The notes below the pieces were generated by a model, which had not been told where the DNA came from, made no database searches, and saw only the letters and a program-made list of their open reading frames with translations. A program made the position numbers and the translations under genes. Source: Bacteroidota bacterium (GTDB lineage Bacteria; Bacteroidota; Bacteroidia; Chitinophagales; Chitinophagaceae). Taken from it: a DNA stretch of 64,000 nucleotides. Positions 1 through 8,235 of the stretch are shown one piece after another (position 1 is the stretch's first letter; each line of letters begins with the position of its first letter). The stretch lies in contig JAUZOA010000008.1 of assembly GCA_030706685.1 (NCBI GenBank), positions 1 through 64,000 on the forward strand, given 5' to 3'.

Positions 1-40
1 GATAAGCAAACTATCAGGAAGAAAATAGGGAGCTTATAAT

Positions 41-134
41 AAGTACGAGGTACGAAGTAAGAAGTACGCCACTCAAAAAGCGAAAATCTTTCATTTGCTG
101 GCCGAACGTACTTCTTACTTCGTACCTCGTACTT
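41..134. repeat. Long perfect inverted repeat after the M1 peptidase gene
   Basis: Two 28-bp arms (41-68 and 107-134) are exact reverse complements around a 38-bp centre. Each arm is itself a stutter of GTACGA/GTAAGAA-like words. It abuts the stop codon of the minus-strand peptidase gene, so it would form a large hairpin in that transcript, although no clear U-tract follows. A fragment of the same words (CGTACCTCGTAC) recurs near 41825. It is either a transcript-end structure or a mobile palindrome. Confidence 0.85.
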
Positions 135-135
135 G

Positions 136-2100
136 TCAGAAGGCTTTTTTCCACTTATTATTATCCCTATTCCAGTCAGGAAGTTTTTTATCGGGATCGA
201 GTGTTACTTCTTTGATCTCACTGGTGGTAGGCAGAGACAATGTATAGTCGGCGCCCCGCTGCCATATTTCAACAGGGAGGTTTATCTTATGTTCCTGGCC
301 ATTGGCTTCCTTGACCAGTATCGTTACCGGCATGGGCATTTTTTCCAGGTTCTCCAGGGTGATCTGTGAACCACTTTCGGGGGAATTGTTTTTTATATAT
401 TTTACTTCTTTTACAGACTGATCAATTTTCCAGGTATTCAATACCCAGCCGCGCCAGAACCAGCCCAGGTCCTCGCCGCCTACGTTTTCCATAGTATGAA
501 AAAAGTCCCAGGGGGTAGGATGCTTAAAAGCCCAGCGGTGTACATATTCACGAAAAGCCGCGTCAAAACGATCGGGACCAAGAACAAGGTCGCGTAGTGC
601 ATGAAGCATCATAGCGGGTTTGCTGTAAGCGGCCGTGCCAAGGTACTGCTGTTGTATCACGTCGGGAATATTGAATAACCCGTCTACTTTATCTCCAAAA
701 GTGCCTTTTACCACATAATTAGCGGTTGGGTCATCAAAGAAACTTTGATGTTTAAATTCGCCTTTGTTGAAAGCTTCAGTTGAAAGATCATTGATAAATG
801 TATTAAAGCCCTCATCCATCCAGGCGTATTTTCTTTCATTACTGCCTACTATCATCGGAAACCAGGTATGCCCGAATTCATGATCCTCCACTCCCCATAA
901 ACCTCCGCCTCTTGAATTATAGCCGCAAAAAACGATCCCGGGGTATTCCATTCCGCCGACAGTACCGGCTACATTGGTAGCGGCAGGATAGGGGAATTCA
1001 AACCATTTGCCGGAATAATGTTCGATAGAAGCTTTTACCATTTCACTGGAACGGCGCCAATCATTTCCATTTTTATCTTTTGTGCTTTCAACCGGGTAAG
1101 CGCTGATCGCCAATGATTTTTTTCCGCTGGGCAAGTTGATCCTGGCCGCGTCCAATATAAATGCTCTTGAGGCGGCCCAGGCCACATCCCTGGTGCTTTG
1201 TATTTTAAACTTCCAGGTGGAAGATGATTTTTTGGATGGCATAGTTTTGCCGGTTACGTCAGCTTCACTCCGTATCGTAACAGTTTTATCACTGTTCTTC
1301 GCTTCACTGTATTTTTTACTTTGATCCGGGGTAAAACATTCATCGGGGTTTTGCAATTCTCCTGATCCGACTACTATTAAATTAGACGGAGCTGTAACGG
1401 TATATTCAATATCGCCATATTCGAGATAGAATTCTCCCTGGCCTACATAAGGCAGAACGTTCCATCCCTGTATATCATCATATACACACATGCGGGGAAA
1501 CCATTGACCGATTTCATATATCCAGCCATTCTTTGTATTTAATCTTCCCATCCTGTCCGTTCCGTATTCCGGTACTTCGAATTCAAACTGGATCGATATT
1601 TTTATTTTTCCCCCGGAAGATTTTAATGCATCCTGCAACCATACCTGCATACGGGTATCGGAGACGGTATATTTTGGGGTGTATTTTTTTCCGTTGTATT
1701 CCGCTGAGATCGATTTGATGACATCGCCTTCTGTGAATTTGGAATTGGCCCACCGGCCGCCTTCTTCCGTAGTAGTAGCTGAACCGCGGGAATCCTTCCG
1801 GTAAATATTCTGGTCTACCTGCATCCACAGGAACTTCATATTATCAGGACTATTATTGGTGTACGTCAATTCCACTTCCCCGCTCACGGAATGTTTTGTT
1901 GTGTCGAGAGTGCAATCAATCCTGTAATCAGCACGATTTTGCCAGTATTTAGGCCCCGGCTCACCACTGGTACTCCGAAAATCGGTACCGGGGTATGGAT
2001 AAAACTGGGGATTAAATGCTTCTTTGGCGTCATAATTGGATTGTGCGAACGACATGCAGGTGATAACAAAGGCAAGCAAACTAAAGGCGATTTTTTTCAT
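136..2100 (-). CDS. M1 family metallopeptidase, secreted
   Basis: A zinc aminopeptidase-type protein of 654 residues. The N-terminus is a Sec signal peptide (MKKIAFSLLAFVITCMSFAQ), so it acts in the periplasm or outside. The zinc motif HEFGHTW lies near residue 406 and the third zinc ligand is the Glu of WMDEGF 19 residues after the second His, the normal M1 spacing. The exopeptidase motif reads GGMEYPG where the family consensus is GxMEN, a variant I believe occurs in other bacterial M1 proteins. Substrate is not predictable. The gene stands alone, with 124 bp to its upstream neighbour and a long inverted repeat right after its stop. Confidence 0.9.
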   Translation of the reverse strand: MKKIAFSLLAFVITCMSFAQSNYDAKEAFNPQFYPYPGTDFRSTSGEPGPKYWQNRADYRIDCTLDTTKHSVSGEVELTYTNNSPDNMKFLWMQVDQNIYRKDSRGSATTTEEGGRWANSKFTEGDVIKSISAEYNGKKYTPKYTVSDTRMQVWLQDALKSSGGKIKISIQFEFEVPEYGTDRMGRLNTKNGWIYEIGQWFPRMCVYDDIQGWNVLPYVGQGEFYLEYGDIEYTVTAPSNLIVVGSGELQNPDECFTPDQSKKYSEAKNSDKTVTIRSEADVTGKTMPSKKSSSTWKFKIQSTRDVAWAASRAFILDAARINLPSGKKSLAISAYPVESTKDKNGNDWRRSSEMVKASIEHYSGKWFEFPYPAATNVAGTVGGMEYPGIVFCGYNSRGGGLWGVEDHEFGHTWFPMIVGSNERKYAWMDEGFNTFINDLSTEAFNKGEFKHQSFFDDPTANYVVKGTFGDKVDGLFNIPDVIQQQYLGTAAYSKPAMMLHALRDLVLGPDRFDAAFREYVHRWAFKHPTPWDFFHTMENVGGEDLGWFWRGWVLNTWKIDQSVKEVKYIKNNSPESGSQITLENLEKMPMPVTILVKEANGQEHKINLPVEIWQRGADYTLSLPTTSEIKEVTLDPDKKLPDWNRDNNKWKKAF

Positions 2101-2224
2101 GTGTATAGTTTATAAGATAACGTAATTTAAAACAAATAGGCTGCAGGGAAACTACCGTCCATAAGGAATTTGAAAATATTTTAAAGGTCCGGGTATTGAT
2201 TTAAGTCCATGAATGGATTACTCA

Positions 2225-2998
2225 TCAGGGAAACAAAGCTTCCGCAATACCAATGCTTTCCGGTTTGCCTACATCTACCAGCCTGTCGCCGCTATGGTCG
2301 TAACCGAGAATAAGATGATCTTTTGCCAGGGCCAAATAAACATCCAGTAGGGAAAATTTCCCGGTAAAAGGCATTAGCCTGAAAATATCATATTCAAAAA
2401 CTGCTACGCAGCTATAGGCCCTGAGCCTCATCCCTTGCCCTTCTCCTGGCGGAGAAGGGAGCGGAATTACAATCCTTTCCTCACCCGTTGCAATATTTCT
2501 CCAGCCGCAAAGACGGTCATTTTCATCAAATAAAAAATAGCGGGACGTTTTTCTGTCCGTGACGCCAATAGTGATCAGCGGACGACGCTTCTCATGAAAG
2601 GCAACCAGTTTATGGATATTGAGATCGGTGAGAATATCCACGTTGCATGTAATGAATTTTTCGCCGGGAGTAAAAAGGTCTTTTGCTTTTAATAACCCGC
2701 CGCCGGTTTCGAGTAGTTGACCGGTCTCATCGCTGATGATGATATGGCTTCCCCAGCCGTTATTTTTTTTTATTGCTTCAATGACCTGTTCGGCAAAATG
2801 ATGCACATTGACGATCACTTCTTGTATTCCGAATTGCCGGAGGTATTCGATGTTGCGCTGAAGCAAAGATTTGCCATTGACTAATGCCAATGCTTTAGGA
2901 TGTTTATCTGTCCAGGGTTTGAAACGCGTGCCGAGGCCGGCTGAAAAGATCATTGCACCCCCAACCCCTAAAGGGGAGTTACTGACGTTGCTCTCCAT
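2225..2998 (-). CDS. MurU-like sugar-1-phosphate nucleotidyltransferase
   Basis: A 257-residue nucleotidyltransferase with the signature GLGTRFKPWTDKHPKAL near residues 22-38. Family members such as MurU make UDP-MurNAc from MurNAc-1-phosphate in peptidoglycan recycling. The neighbouring APH-type kinase (3381-4874) fits the AmgK partner that supplies the substrate, which supports the MurU reading; another NDP-sugar is possible. Two oddities: the first residues before AMIFSAG are encoded by a dispersed palindrome, so the native start may lie nearer that point, and an in-frame palindromic segment (PLPSPPGEGQG, about residues 176-190) interrupts the body. Confidence 0.75.
   Translation of the reverse strand: MESNVSNSPLGVGGAMIFSAGLGTRFKPWTDKHPKALALVNGKSLLQRNIEYLRQFGIQEVIVNVHHFAEQVIEAIKKNNGWGSHIIISDETGQLLETGGGLLKAKDLFTPGEKFITCNVDILTDLNIHKLVAFHEKRRPLITIGVTDRKTSRYFLFDENDRLCGWRNIATGEERIVIPLPSPPGEGQGMRLRAYSCVAVFEYDIFRLMPFTGKFSLLDVYLALAKDHLILGYDHSGDRLVDVGKPESIGIAEALFP
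2427..2462. repeat. Palindromic repeat inside the MurU-like gene
   Basis: The segment contains the near-palindrome CCCTTCTCCTGGCGGAGAAG and is read in frame in the minus-strand gene as PLPSPPGEGQG. Related words occur at 36488-36517 and 38022-38057. Confidence 0.7.
2946..2969. repeat. Left copy of the inverted palindrome flanking a DUF559 gene
   Basis: This carries CCCCAACCCCTAAAGGGGAG. The reverse complement is present at about 3398-3418, on the other side of the DUF559 gene. This copy encodes the N-terminal extension of the MurU-like protein on the minus strand. Confidence 0.75.
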
Positions 2999-3374
2999 TC
3001 GCTTGTTTTAAAATATATTCTTCTATAGCCCGTATTACTTCTTCGAAGTGTGTTTCAACCTGATCGTTCAGGAATCGCATTACAGTTAAGTTGTCCTTTT
3101 CCAAAAGAAGTTGTCTCTGCTGATCATTTTGTTTTATGTCTTCCCTGTCATGAATTTTGCCATCAACTTCAACTGCTAATTTTAGAGCATGACAATAGAA
3201 ATCAAGAATGTAAACTGAATAAGGGTGTTGTCTCCGGAATTTATAGCCGGATGGTTTAGTTTTTAAATAACCCCATAAGATATCTTCTGCATAGGTTGAA
3301 TCGTTTCGCAACTCTCTTGCTCTTTGATATAGATGCTTGACAGCTCCCGCATGCATTTTTCTTTCCATGACCAC
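2979..3374 (-). CDS. DUF559 endonuclease-like protein
   Basis: A 131-residue protein of the DUF559 family, which is related to the very-short-patch-repair (VSR) PD-(D/E)XK nuclease fold. Visible family features are [29 protein letters not shown] and the catalytic-looking stretch LAVEVDGKIHD. The same pattern is found inside the IcmF protein (about 9661-10017). The gene separates the kinase and MurU-like genes, overlaps the start of the MurU-like gene by 20 bp, and lies between inverted palindrome copies. The start is uncertain: residue 1, 3 or 7 (MVMERKMHAG). No function is established for stand-alone members; a role in moving the flanking repeats is my inference. Confidence 0.85.
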   Translation of the reverse strand: MVMERKMHAGAVKHLYQRARELRNDSTYAEDILWGYLKTKPSGYKFRRQHPYSVYILDFYCHALKLAVEVDGKIHDREDIKQNDQQRQLLLEKDNLTVMRFLNDQVETHFEEVIRAIEEYILKQANGEQRQ

Positions 3375-3380
3375 TTTATT

Positions 3381-4874
3381 TTAGTCGGAGTGCTCGTTAC
3401 TCCCCTTTAGGGGTTGGGGCTGTAATGGATTCTGCCAGTTTTTTTCATCCTGGATCAAATGTCTCAGATCGATCTTTACCTTAAACTTATTTCTCAAATG
3501 TCTTGCCAGTGCATCGGCAGCATATACGCTCCGGTGCTGGCCGCCGGTGCAACCGAAACTCACCATCAGGCTTTCAAAATCTCTTTTAATATATTCTTCG
3601 ACGGTCATGTCGACAATATCGAATACACTATTGAGGTAAGGAAGCATTTGTGTCTGCTGTTCCAGGTAATCTTTTACCGCTTTATCCCGGCCATGCTGTG
3701 TTTTGAATTCTTCTATCCGGCCCGGGTTAAGAATACCGCGGCAGTCAAAAACAAAACCTCCTCCATTCGGGGTTTCATCAGCGGGGATTTCTTTCCGGTA
3801 AGAGAAGCTGCAGATTTTAACAACCAAAGGCGTTTTATCTGTTGCCTGGGTAGGTGTGAACTGCTGAATGATCTCGTCGGCTACACATATATCCAGCACT
3901 TTCCTGAATTCAGGAACAGAAATTCCCAGGCTTTGATTTTTAAAGAATTCCCGGAGATTACGCAACGCCATCGGGATGCTGGTAAGAAACTGGGCTTTGC
4001 GTTCGAACAGACCACGGAACCCATAAGCCCCGAGTACCTGCAGCAATCTTATCAATACATAACCATTATACTGGCTATGGAATATCATTTTATCCATCGG
4101 CCCGTCAATAAGCATTTCAAACACGTTCATATAATCCACCAGCAATTTTTCTTTCCATTCATCCGGGAGATTTGCCCTTGCCTGCCATAGCATACTGGCC
4201 ACATCGTATTGCGGCGCGCCTTTCATGCCGCCCTGGTAATCTATAAAATGAACGCTGTTGTCTTTTTCAATAAATATGTTCCGGCTCTGGAAATCACGAA
4301 ACATGAAATATTTATATTCGGTATGAGTGAGATAATTGCTCAGCGCTTCAAAATCTTTGATCAGTTTTTGTTTGTCATAAGGTTTCCGTAAAGCATCGAG
4401 AAAATAGTATTTGAAATAAAGCAGGTCAGCCATGATAGCTTCTTTACCAAATTCTTTATTGGTCAGGCACCGGCTGTAATCGAGACCTTTGTCGCCACTT
4501 ACCTGCAGGGAAGCGAGCGCTGCCAGGCTTTTCCTGAACAGGTCATAAACAGGTTGCGTAAAGCCACCCGTCTCCAGGCAATCCAGGAGCGAGGTCTTGC
4601 CAAAATCCTGTTGCAGGTAATACATCCCGTCATTACTGACAGCATATATTTCAGGAACAGCGAGATTCTTTTTATGAAACTGTTCGGAGAAATAAATGAA
4701 CGTTTCGTTTTCCTTAATATTGGCCCCGTAGGTGCCAATGATGGATCTGTCTTGTTCATGAAGGCGGAAATAGCGGCGTTCACTGCCGGATATCGGCAAT
4801 ACGTCCACCGATAAGGGTTCAATGCCTTTCCATTCGGTATATAGATTTTTAATGGCGTCAATCAATGACTGCAT
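3381..4874 (-). CDS. AmgK-like sugar kinase fused to a RapZ C-terminal domain
   Basis: A 497-residue fusion. Residues 1 to about 330 are an APH/choline-kinase fold: FRDFQSRN near residue 193 matches the catalytic Brenner motif and FIDYQGG the metal-binding Asp. This is the family of AmgK, the anomeric MurNAc/GlcNAc kinase. Residues of about 345-485 match the C-terminal domain of RapZ, with FSYRK, FVFDCRG(x)LNP and FGCTGGQHRSVY; in enterobacteria that domain binds amino-sugar phosphate and RNA. The N-terminal P-loop domain of RapZ is absent. With the MurU-like gene next door this suggests cell-wall sugar recycling coupled to sensing; the sensing role is inferred. The last residues derive from a palindromic repeat. 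Confidence 0.8.
   Translation of the reverse strand: MQSLIDAIKNLYTEWKGIEPLSVDVLPISGSERRYFRLHEQDRSIIGTYGANIKENETFIYFSEQFHKKNLAVPEIYAVSNDGMYYLQQDFGKTSLLDCLETGGFTQPVYDLFRKSLAALASLQVSGDKGLDYSRCLTNKEFGKEAIMADLLYFKYYFLDALRKPYDKQKLIKDFEALSNYLTHTEYKYFMFRDFQSRNIFIEKDNSVHFIDYQGGMKGAPQYDVASMLWQARANLPDEWKEKLLVDYMNVFEMLIDGPMDKMIFHSQYNGYVLIRLLQVLGAYGFRGLFERKAQFLTSIPMALRNLREFFKNQSLGISVPEFRKVLDICVADEIIQQFTPTQATDKTPLVVKICSFSYRKEIPADETPNGGGFVFDCRGILNPGRIEEFKTQHGRDKAVKDYLEQQTQMLPYLNSVFDIVDMTVEEYIKRDFESLMVSFGCTGGQHRSVYAADALARHLRNKFKVKIDLRHLIQDEKNWQNPLQPQPLKGSNEHSD
3398..3421. repeat. Right copy of the inverted palindrome flanking a DUF559 gene
   Basis: The core CTCCCCTTTAGGGGTTGGGG is the reverse complement of the copy near 2948-2968. 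It encodes the last residues (PQPLKGSN) of the kinase gene on the minus strand, so the kinase C-terminus comes from repeat sequence. Confidence 0.75.
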
Positions 4875-4886
4875 GGAGCAAATGTA

Positions 4887-5876
4887 TCAAAATAGTTTCA
4901 GCCATTCTTTTAATACCGTCATTTCTCTCTGATCCACTACGTTAATTTTTAGCAAAGCTTCGTAGGCATTGAATAAGTTGTCGGCTACGGAAACATTTCC
5001 GGTACTTTTACTTACCGCTTCCAGTGATTTTTCGGTATGCAAATACATGGGCACTTCACTTTCAAAATCTTTAAAGTAATCATGTTCATTTCTTTTTTGT
5101 ATCACAGTCGCTTCGGTAAAACCAAGACGATGATCGTGTTGCCAGAGAATGGGCTGGGCAATAATGCCTCTTAAAATATCGGTAAAACGGAAAGTCACAA
5201 AGGAGGGAAGAAAAAGCAAAGGGAAGAATTCTTTTTGTATGGCGGTGTTTTGAGAATTGAAAGGGCAAACCGTTCCCTTTTCCAGTACAACGGATCCTTT
5301 CTTTTGAAATACGCAGGGCGTGTTGGAAGTGAGGCGGTAAATAGCATCTACATCAGGATCATCATCGGCGAGACCCTGCCAGATGCCAACACGCTGATTG
5401 ATTTTTTCCTTTTGCCATTGGAGTTTTTCCCGGCTGTCATTTATATTTCTCAATGGAAGGCCTCTTGGCCAGATTGGCTGTTCACTGAAATGATGATAAA
5501 TATTTACCCACCCAAGATCATTTTTTGATGTAAGAAAATTTCCCTCAAAAGCCGGAAAGCTCCAGTTGGCATAGGGTATATTATCATCGTCTGTATCGAT
5601 GATCATATCAGCGCCTTGCTGCATGGCGAATACATAACCGGTCATCTTCCTGCCGTAATGATTGAAAGGAATCACATGGGCTAATGCAGGAGACAAGGCG
5701 ACCTGGTCATCTGTATCCAGGAAAGTGCAGTTTTCATGATACCAGCCGGCCGGGGTCTTTTTATCACCCACCACCACCAAATGATAATCTTTCAGCGCTG
5801 AGAATTTTTCGATGGCTTCTGTCGGCTTGAATATGCTGGTAATAACGATAAACTTTTTCAGAGGTCGTTGTTCCAT
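4887..5876 (-). CDS. STELLO (DUF288)-type glycosyltransferase
   Basis: A 329-residue protein resembling the STELLO/DUF288 family: KKFIVITSIFKPTEAI at the start, then NHYGRKMTGYVFAMQQGAD and the acidic motif MIIDTDDDNIP near residue 95, which fits a DxD nucleotide-sugar/metal site. No signal peptide is seen, so it is probably cytoplasmic. It overlaps the end of the upstream gene by 19 bp and lies 12 bp upstream of the kinase-RapZ gene, so the three may be co-transcribed. The acceptor is unknown. Confidence 0.7.
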   Translation of the reverse strand: MEQRPLKKFIVITSIFKPTEAIEKFSALKDYHLVVVGDKKTPAGWYHENCTFLDTDDQVALSPALAHVIPFNHYGRKMTGYVFAMQQGADMIIDTDDDNIPYANWSFPAFEGNFLTSKNDLGWVNIYHHFSEQPIWPRGLPLRNINDSREKLQWQKEKINQRVGIWQGLADDDPDVDAIYRLTSNTPCVFQKKGSVVLEKGTVCPFNSQNTAIQKEFFPLLFLPSFVTFRFTDILRGIIAQPILWQHDHRLGFTEATVIQKRNEHDYFKDFESEVPMYLHTEKSLEAVSKSTGNVSVADNLFNAYEALLKINVVDQREMTVLKEWLKLF

Positions 5877-6793
5877 TTGGACAATTTAACGGGATGGTAA
5901 TATAACTGGCCTGCCGGAAAACCTTTTAGTAATGCAGTCAGCGATTTATTAAATTCTTTTTCTACGGCTTCTACTTCTTCCGGAGACCAGAGAGCTTTAC
6001 CCTGCAGCCGCATATCTTTTTCCTGTACAATTTTAGCCGAAGATAATAACAGGGCGGTAGGAATAGCAATTTCTACAAACAAACCTACGGCTGCCAATAT
6101 TCCGCAATAGCGGCAGAAACCGGTAATACTTTCCCTGGTGACAATAAACATATCAGAATAAGACCCTGCTACGGGATAAGGTAATTCGATCTTCCCGTTT
6201 TTCCTGTATGGTTTCCACTTAACACGAAGGAAAAACTGTTTGTATAGCCATGATTGCCACCATCGCAGGGATCTGATTTTTTTATTGCCAAAAATGTTTT
6301 GTTTGGTTAATGGCTGAATAGTTATACCATGTTTATTGAAACGTTTCAGCGCCTCTTCTTTTGATGGCAACTCTTTCTGCACCTCCGCCCCTTCACGATT
6401 GTGAAAGAAATCAATCGCCTTTTTGGTATGCCACCATCCGCCTTCTTTTAATGTATGAAATTCAATAAAGCCGGGAATAAAATCGGCTCCTTCCTGCAAT
6501 CCTGCCTGCTCCATAAAATTATTCTCATTAACAGATGGGTTCAGCAGGCAATCGTCCCCGGCAAAAATATAATGCGTGAAATCCTGACGGAAAAAGCGAT
6601 GGTACCCCTGGGCAAAATAAGATTGAAAGTAATTGGAGCTTTCATATACCGGGATCACATCCGGATCGGCGCCATTATAAAAAGGAACTAAAAAATAAAT
6701 ATGTGAAAACCGGGAGGAATAAATTTTACGAAGTACCGGGATATTCTTATCGTACCGGTGATTAAATATTATTATCAGGCAGGGTTTAGCCAT
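5858..6793 (-). CDS. Uncharacterised protein, translationally coupled to the STELLO-type gene
   Basis: A 311-residue protein I cannot place firmly. It starts MAKPCLIIIFNHRYDKNIP and contains YIFAGDDCLLNP near residue 77, where GDD could be a glycosyltransferase acidic motif. The composition is rich in aromatic and basic residues. A weak hydrophobic stretch of about 22 residues near 227-250 (ILAAVGLFVEIAIPTALLLS) may be buried or a membrane segment. The 19-bp overlap with the next gene implies coordinated translation and a shared pathway, probably surface glycan synthesis. Confidence 0.65.
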   Translation of the reverse strand: MAKPCLIIIFNHRYDKNIPVLRKIYSSRFSHIYFLVPFYNGADPDVIPVYESSNYFQSYFAQGYHRFFRQDFTHYIFAGDDCLLNPSVNENNFMEQAGLQEGADFIPGFIEFHTLKEGGWWHTKKAIDFFHNREGAEVQKELPSKEEALKRFNKHGITIQPLTKQNIFGNKKIRSLRWWQSWLYKQFFLRVKWKPYRKNGKIELPYPVAGSYSDMFIVTRESITGFCRYCGILAAVGLFVEIAIPTALLLSSAKIVQEKDMRLQGKALWSPEEVEAVEKEFNKSLTALLKGFPAGQLYYHPVKLSKWNNDL

Positions 6794-6803
6794 AGCGCGG
6801 CCA

Positions 6804-6840
6804 AAATAATTAATAATTTATAATTATTGATTATTAATTA
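6804..6840. repeat. AT-only inverted repeat
   Basis: The spacer between two minus-strand genes is an almost pure A/T palindrome built from TAATTAATAATT and AATTATTGATTATTAATTA. It may act as a promoter-region structure for the downstream glycosyltransferase-like operon. No -7 box is obvious in it. Confidence 0.5.
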
Positions 6841-6858
6841 TCGGGTGTATTACAATTG

Positions 6859-8235
6859 TCAGACTATTATATTTTCAATAGTAAGGTTTTTCCGGCTTCT
6901 CTCTGCAGCGAAGGCCATAATATGACTTTCGACTGATACATCGATGGAAGAGCTCAGTAATGCCGGGTTTTGCTGACTCACTGCCTGTATCCAGTCCCTG
7001 ACCAGTGGATGATCGCCACCGCCATGCGCATCCGTCTTCATACTCCAGGATAGTTTTTTTCCTGTTCTGAATGTTGTGAGAACGAAAGTCTCCATATCAC
7101 CGTTGATATCACCCATGGATCCCATGATCCGGGTACGACGACCCTCATAGGAAACAAATGCTTCCATCGAAAAAGCAGCCGTGACCCCATTCCTGAACAA
7201 AAGATTTACTGTAAGATGATCCGGCTGATCATTATCCATCCGGTAAACGCAACGGCCATAGTTGGTGGTATTTAATCCCTGGAGGATGAGCTTATCCCAT
7301 TTGCTTTTATCACCAGGCAGATCGAATACATATAGTCTTTTCCTGTCGCGATAATAGATCTGCAGTGCCGAATAAGGGCAGTCATGTTCTACAGCACATC
7401 CCCCGGTACAGCGTTCAGTGCTGCCCGCCGGAGCATTGGCGCTTTTAAACCATTTTAAATTGCCAAAGCAATGCACGTTTTCAGAATGTTCGTTGACCAG
7501 CCAGCGTATGATATCTGTATCATGACAGGATTTGGCCAGTATAATGGGGGTAGCTACTTTACTATTACGCCAGTTTCCCCGTACATAAGAATGGCTCATG
7601 TGAATATATTCAATCGGTTCCAGGTGCTGTATGCTGATCACTTCACCAATCATTTTAGCATCGAGTATTTCTTTCAGCTCCCGGAAATAAGGTGTATAAC
7701 GAAGTACATGGCATACACCCACAATGCGTCCTGTTTCTTTCGTTTTAGCTAATATCAGCCGACATTCTTCTTCGGTAGGTGCGATGGGTTTTTCCAGTAA
7801 AACATCATAGCCCATTTCAAGCGCTTTCAGGCAGGGAGCGGTATGCAAATGATCGGGGGTGGCAATGATGACGGCATCAGCAAATTTTTCTCTTTTAAAA
7901 ACTTCTTCCCATGTGCCAAAACAATGGGCCGGTATTATCTTATGGATCTTTGCCATTTTCTGTACCCTGTAGGGATTAGGATCCGCAACCGCCACAATAT
8001 TCATTTCGCGTGGATTTTTAACAGCATAATCCGCGTAAATGCTGCCCCGGTGGCCAGCCCCGACAAGGATCACCGTGACGGGTTTAGAAAGTTTTTTATG
8101 CAGAGGGTTATAATAAAGGTCTTCCTGCAAACCAAACCTTTTTGCCACTTCTTTCCAGCCATGCAGGGCTGTATTCTTTACAATACTGAAAGGTTTTAAT
8201 AAATTTTCCGGGGAAATAAACTGGCGTACTGACAT
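6859..8235 (-). CDS. Gfo/Idh/MocA family oxidoreductase
   Basis: A 458-residue NAD(P)-dependent sugar dehydrogenase-type protein. The Rossmann nucleotide motif VTVILVGAGHRGSIYADYA lies near residues 53-71, followed by IIATPDHLH and the family signature LLEKPIAPTEEE (lysine of EKP). A cysteine-rich stretch, GSTERCTGGCAVEHDCPYS near residue 275, gives four closely spaced Cys and is not general to the family; it could bind a metal. No signal peptide or Tat motif is visible. Substrate unknown; neighbours give no specific hint. Confidence 0.85.
   Translation of the reverse strand: MSVRQFISPENLLKPFSIVKNTALHGWKEVAKRFGLQEDLYYNPLHKKLSKPVTVILVGAGHRGSIYADYAVKNPREMNIVAVADPNPYRVQKMAKIHKIIPAHCFGTWEEVFKREKFADAVIIATPDHLHTAPCLKALEMGYDVLLEKPIAPTEEECRLILAKTKETGRIVGVCHVLRYTPYFRELKEILDAKMIGEVISIQHLEPIEYIHMSHSYVRGNWRNSKVATPIILAKSCHDTDIIRWLVNEHSENVHCFGNLKWFKSANAPAGSTERCTGGCAVEHDCPYSALQIYYRDRKRLYVFDLPGDKSKWDKLILQGLNTTNYGRCVYRMDNDQPDHLTVNLLFRNGVTAAFSMEAFVSYEGRRTRIMGSMGDINGDMETFVLTTFRTGKKLSWSMKTDAHGGGDHPLVRDWIQAVSQQNPALLSSSIDVSVESHIMAFAAERSRKNLTIENIIV

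Noticed and set aside
2979-3421. A classical insertion sequence around the DUF559 gene
   Set aside because: No transposase and no target-site duplication are visible; the flanking inverted sequences are palindromes of a dispersed family, not IS ends.
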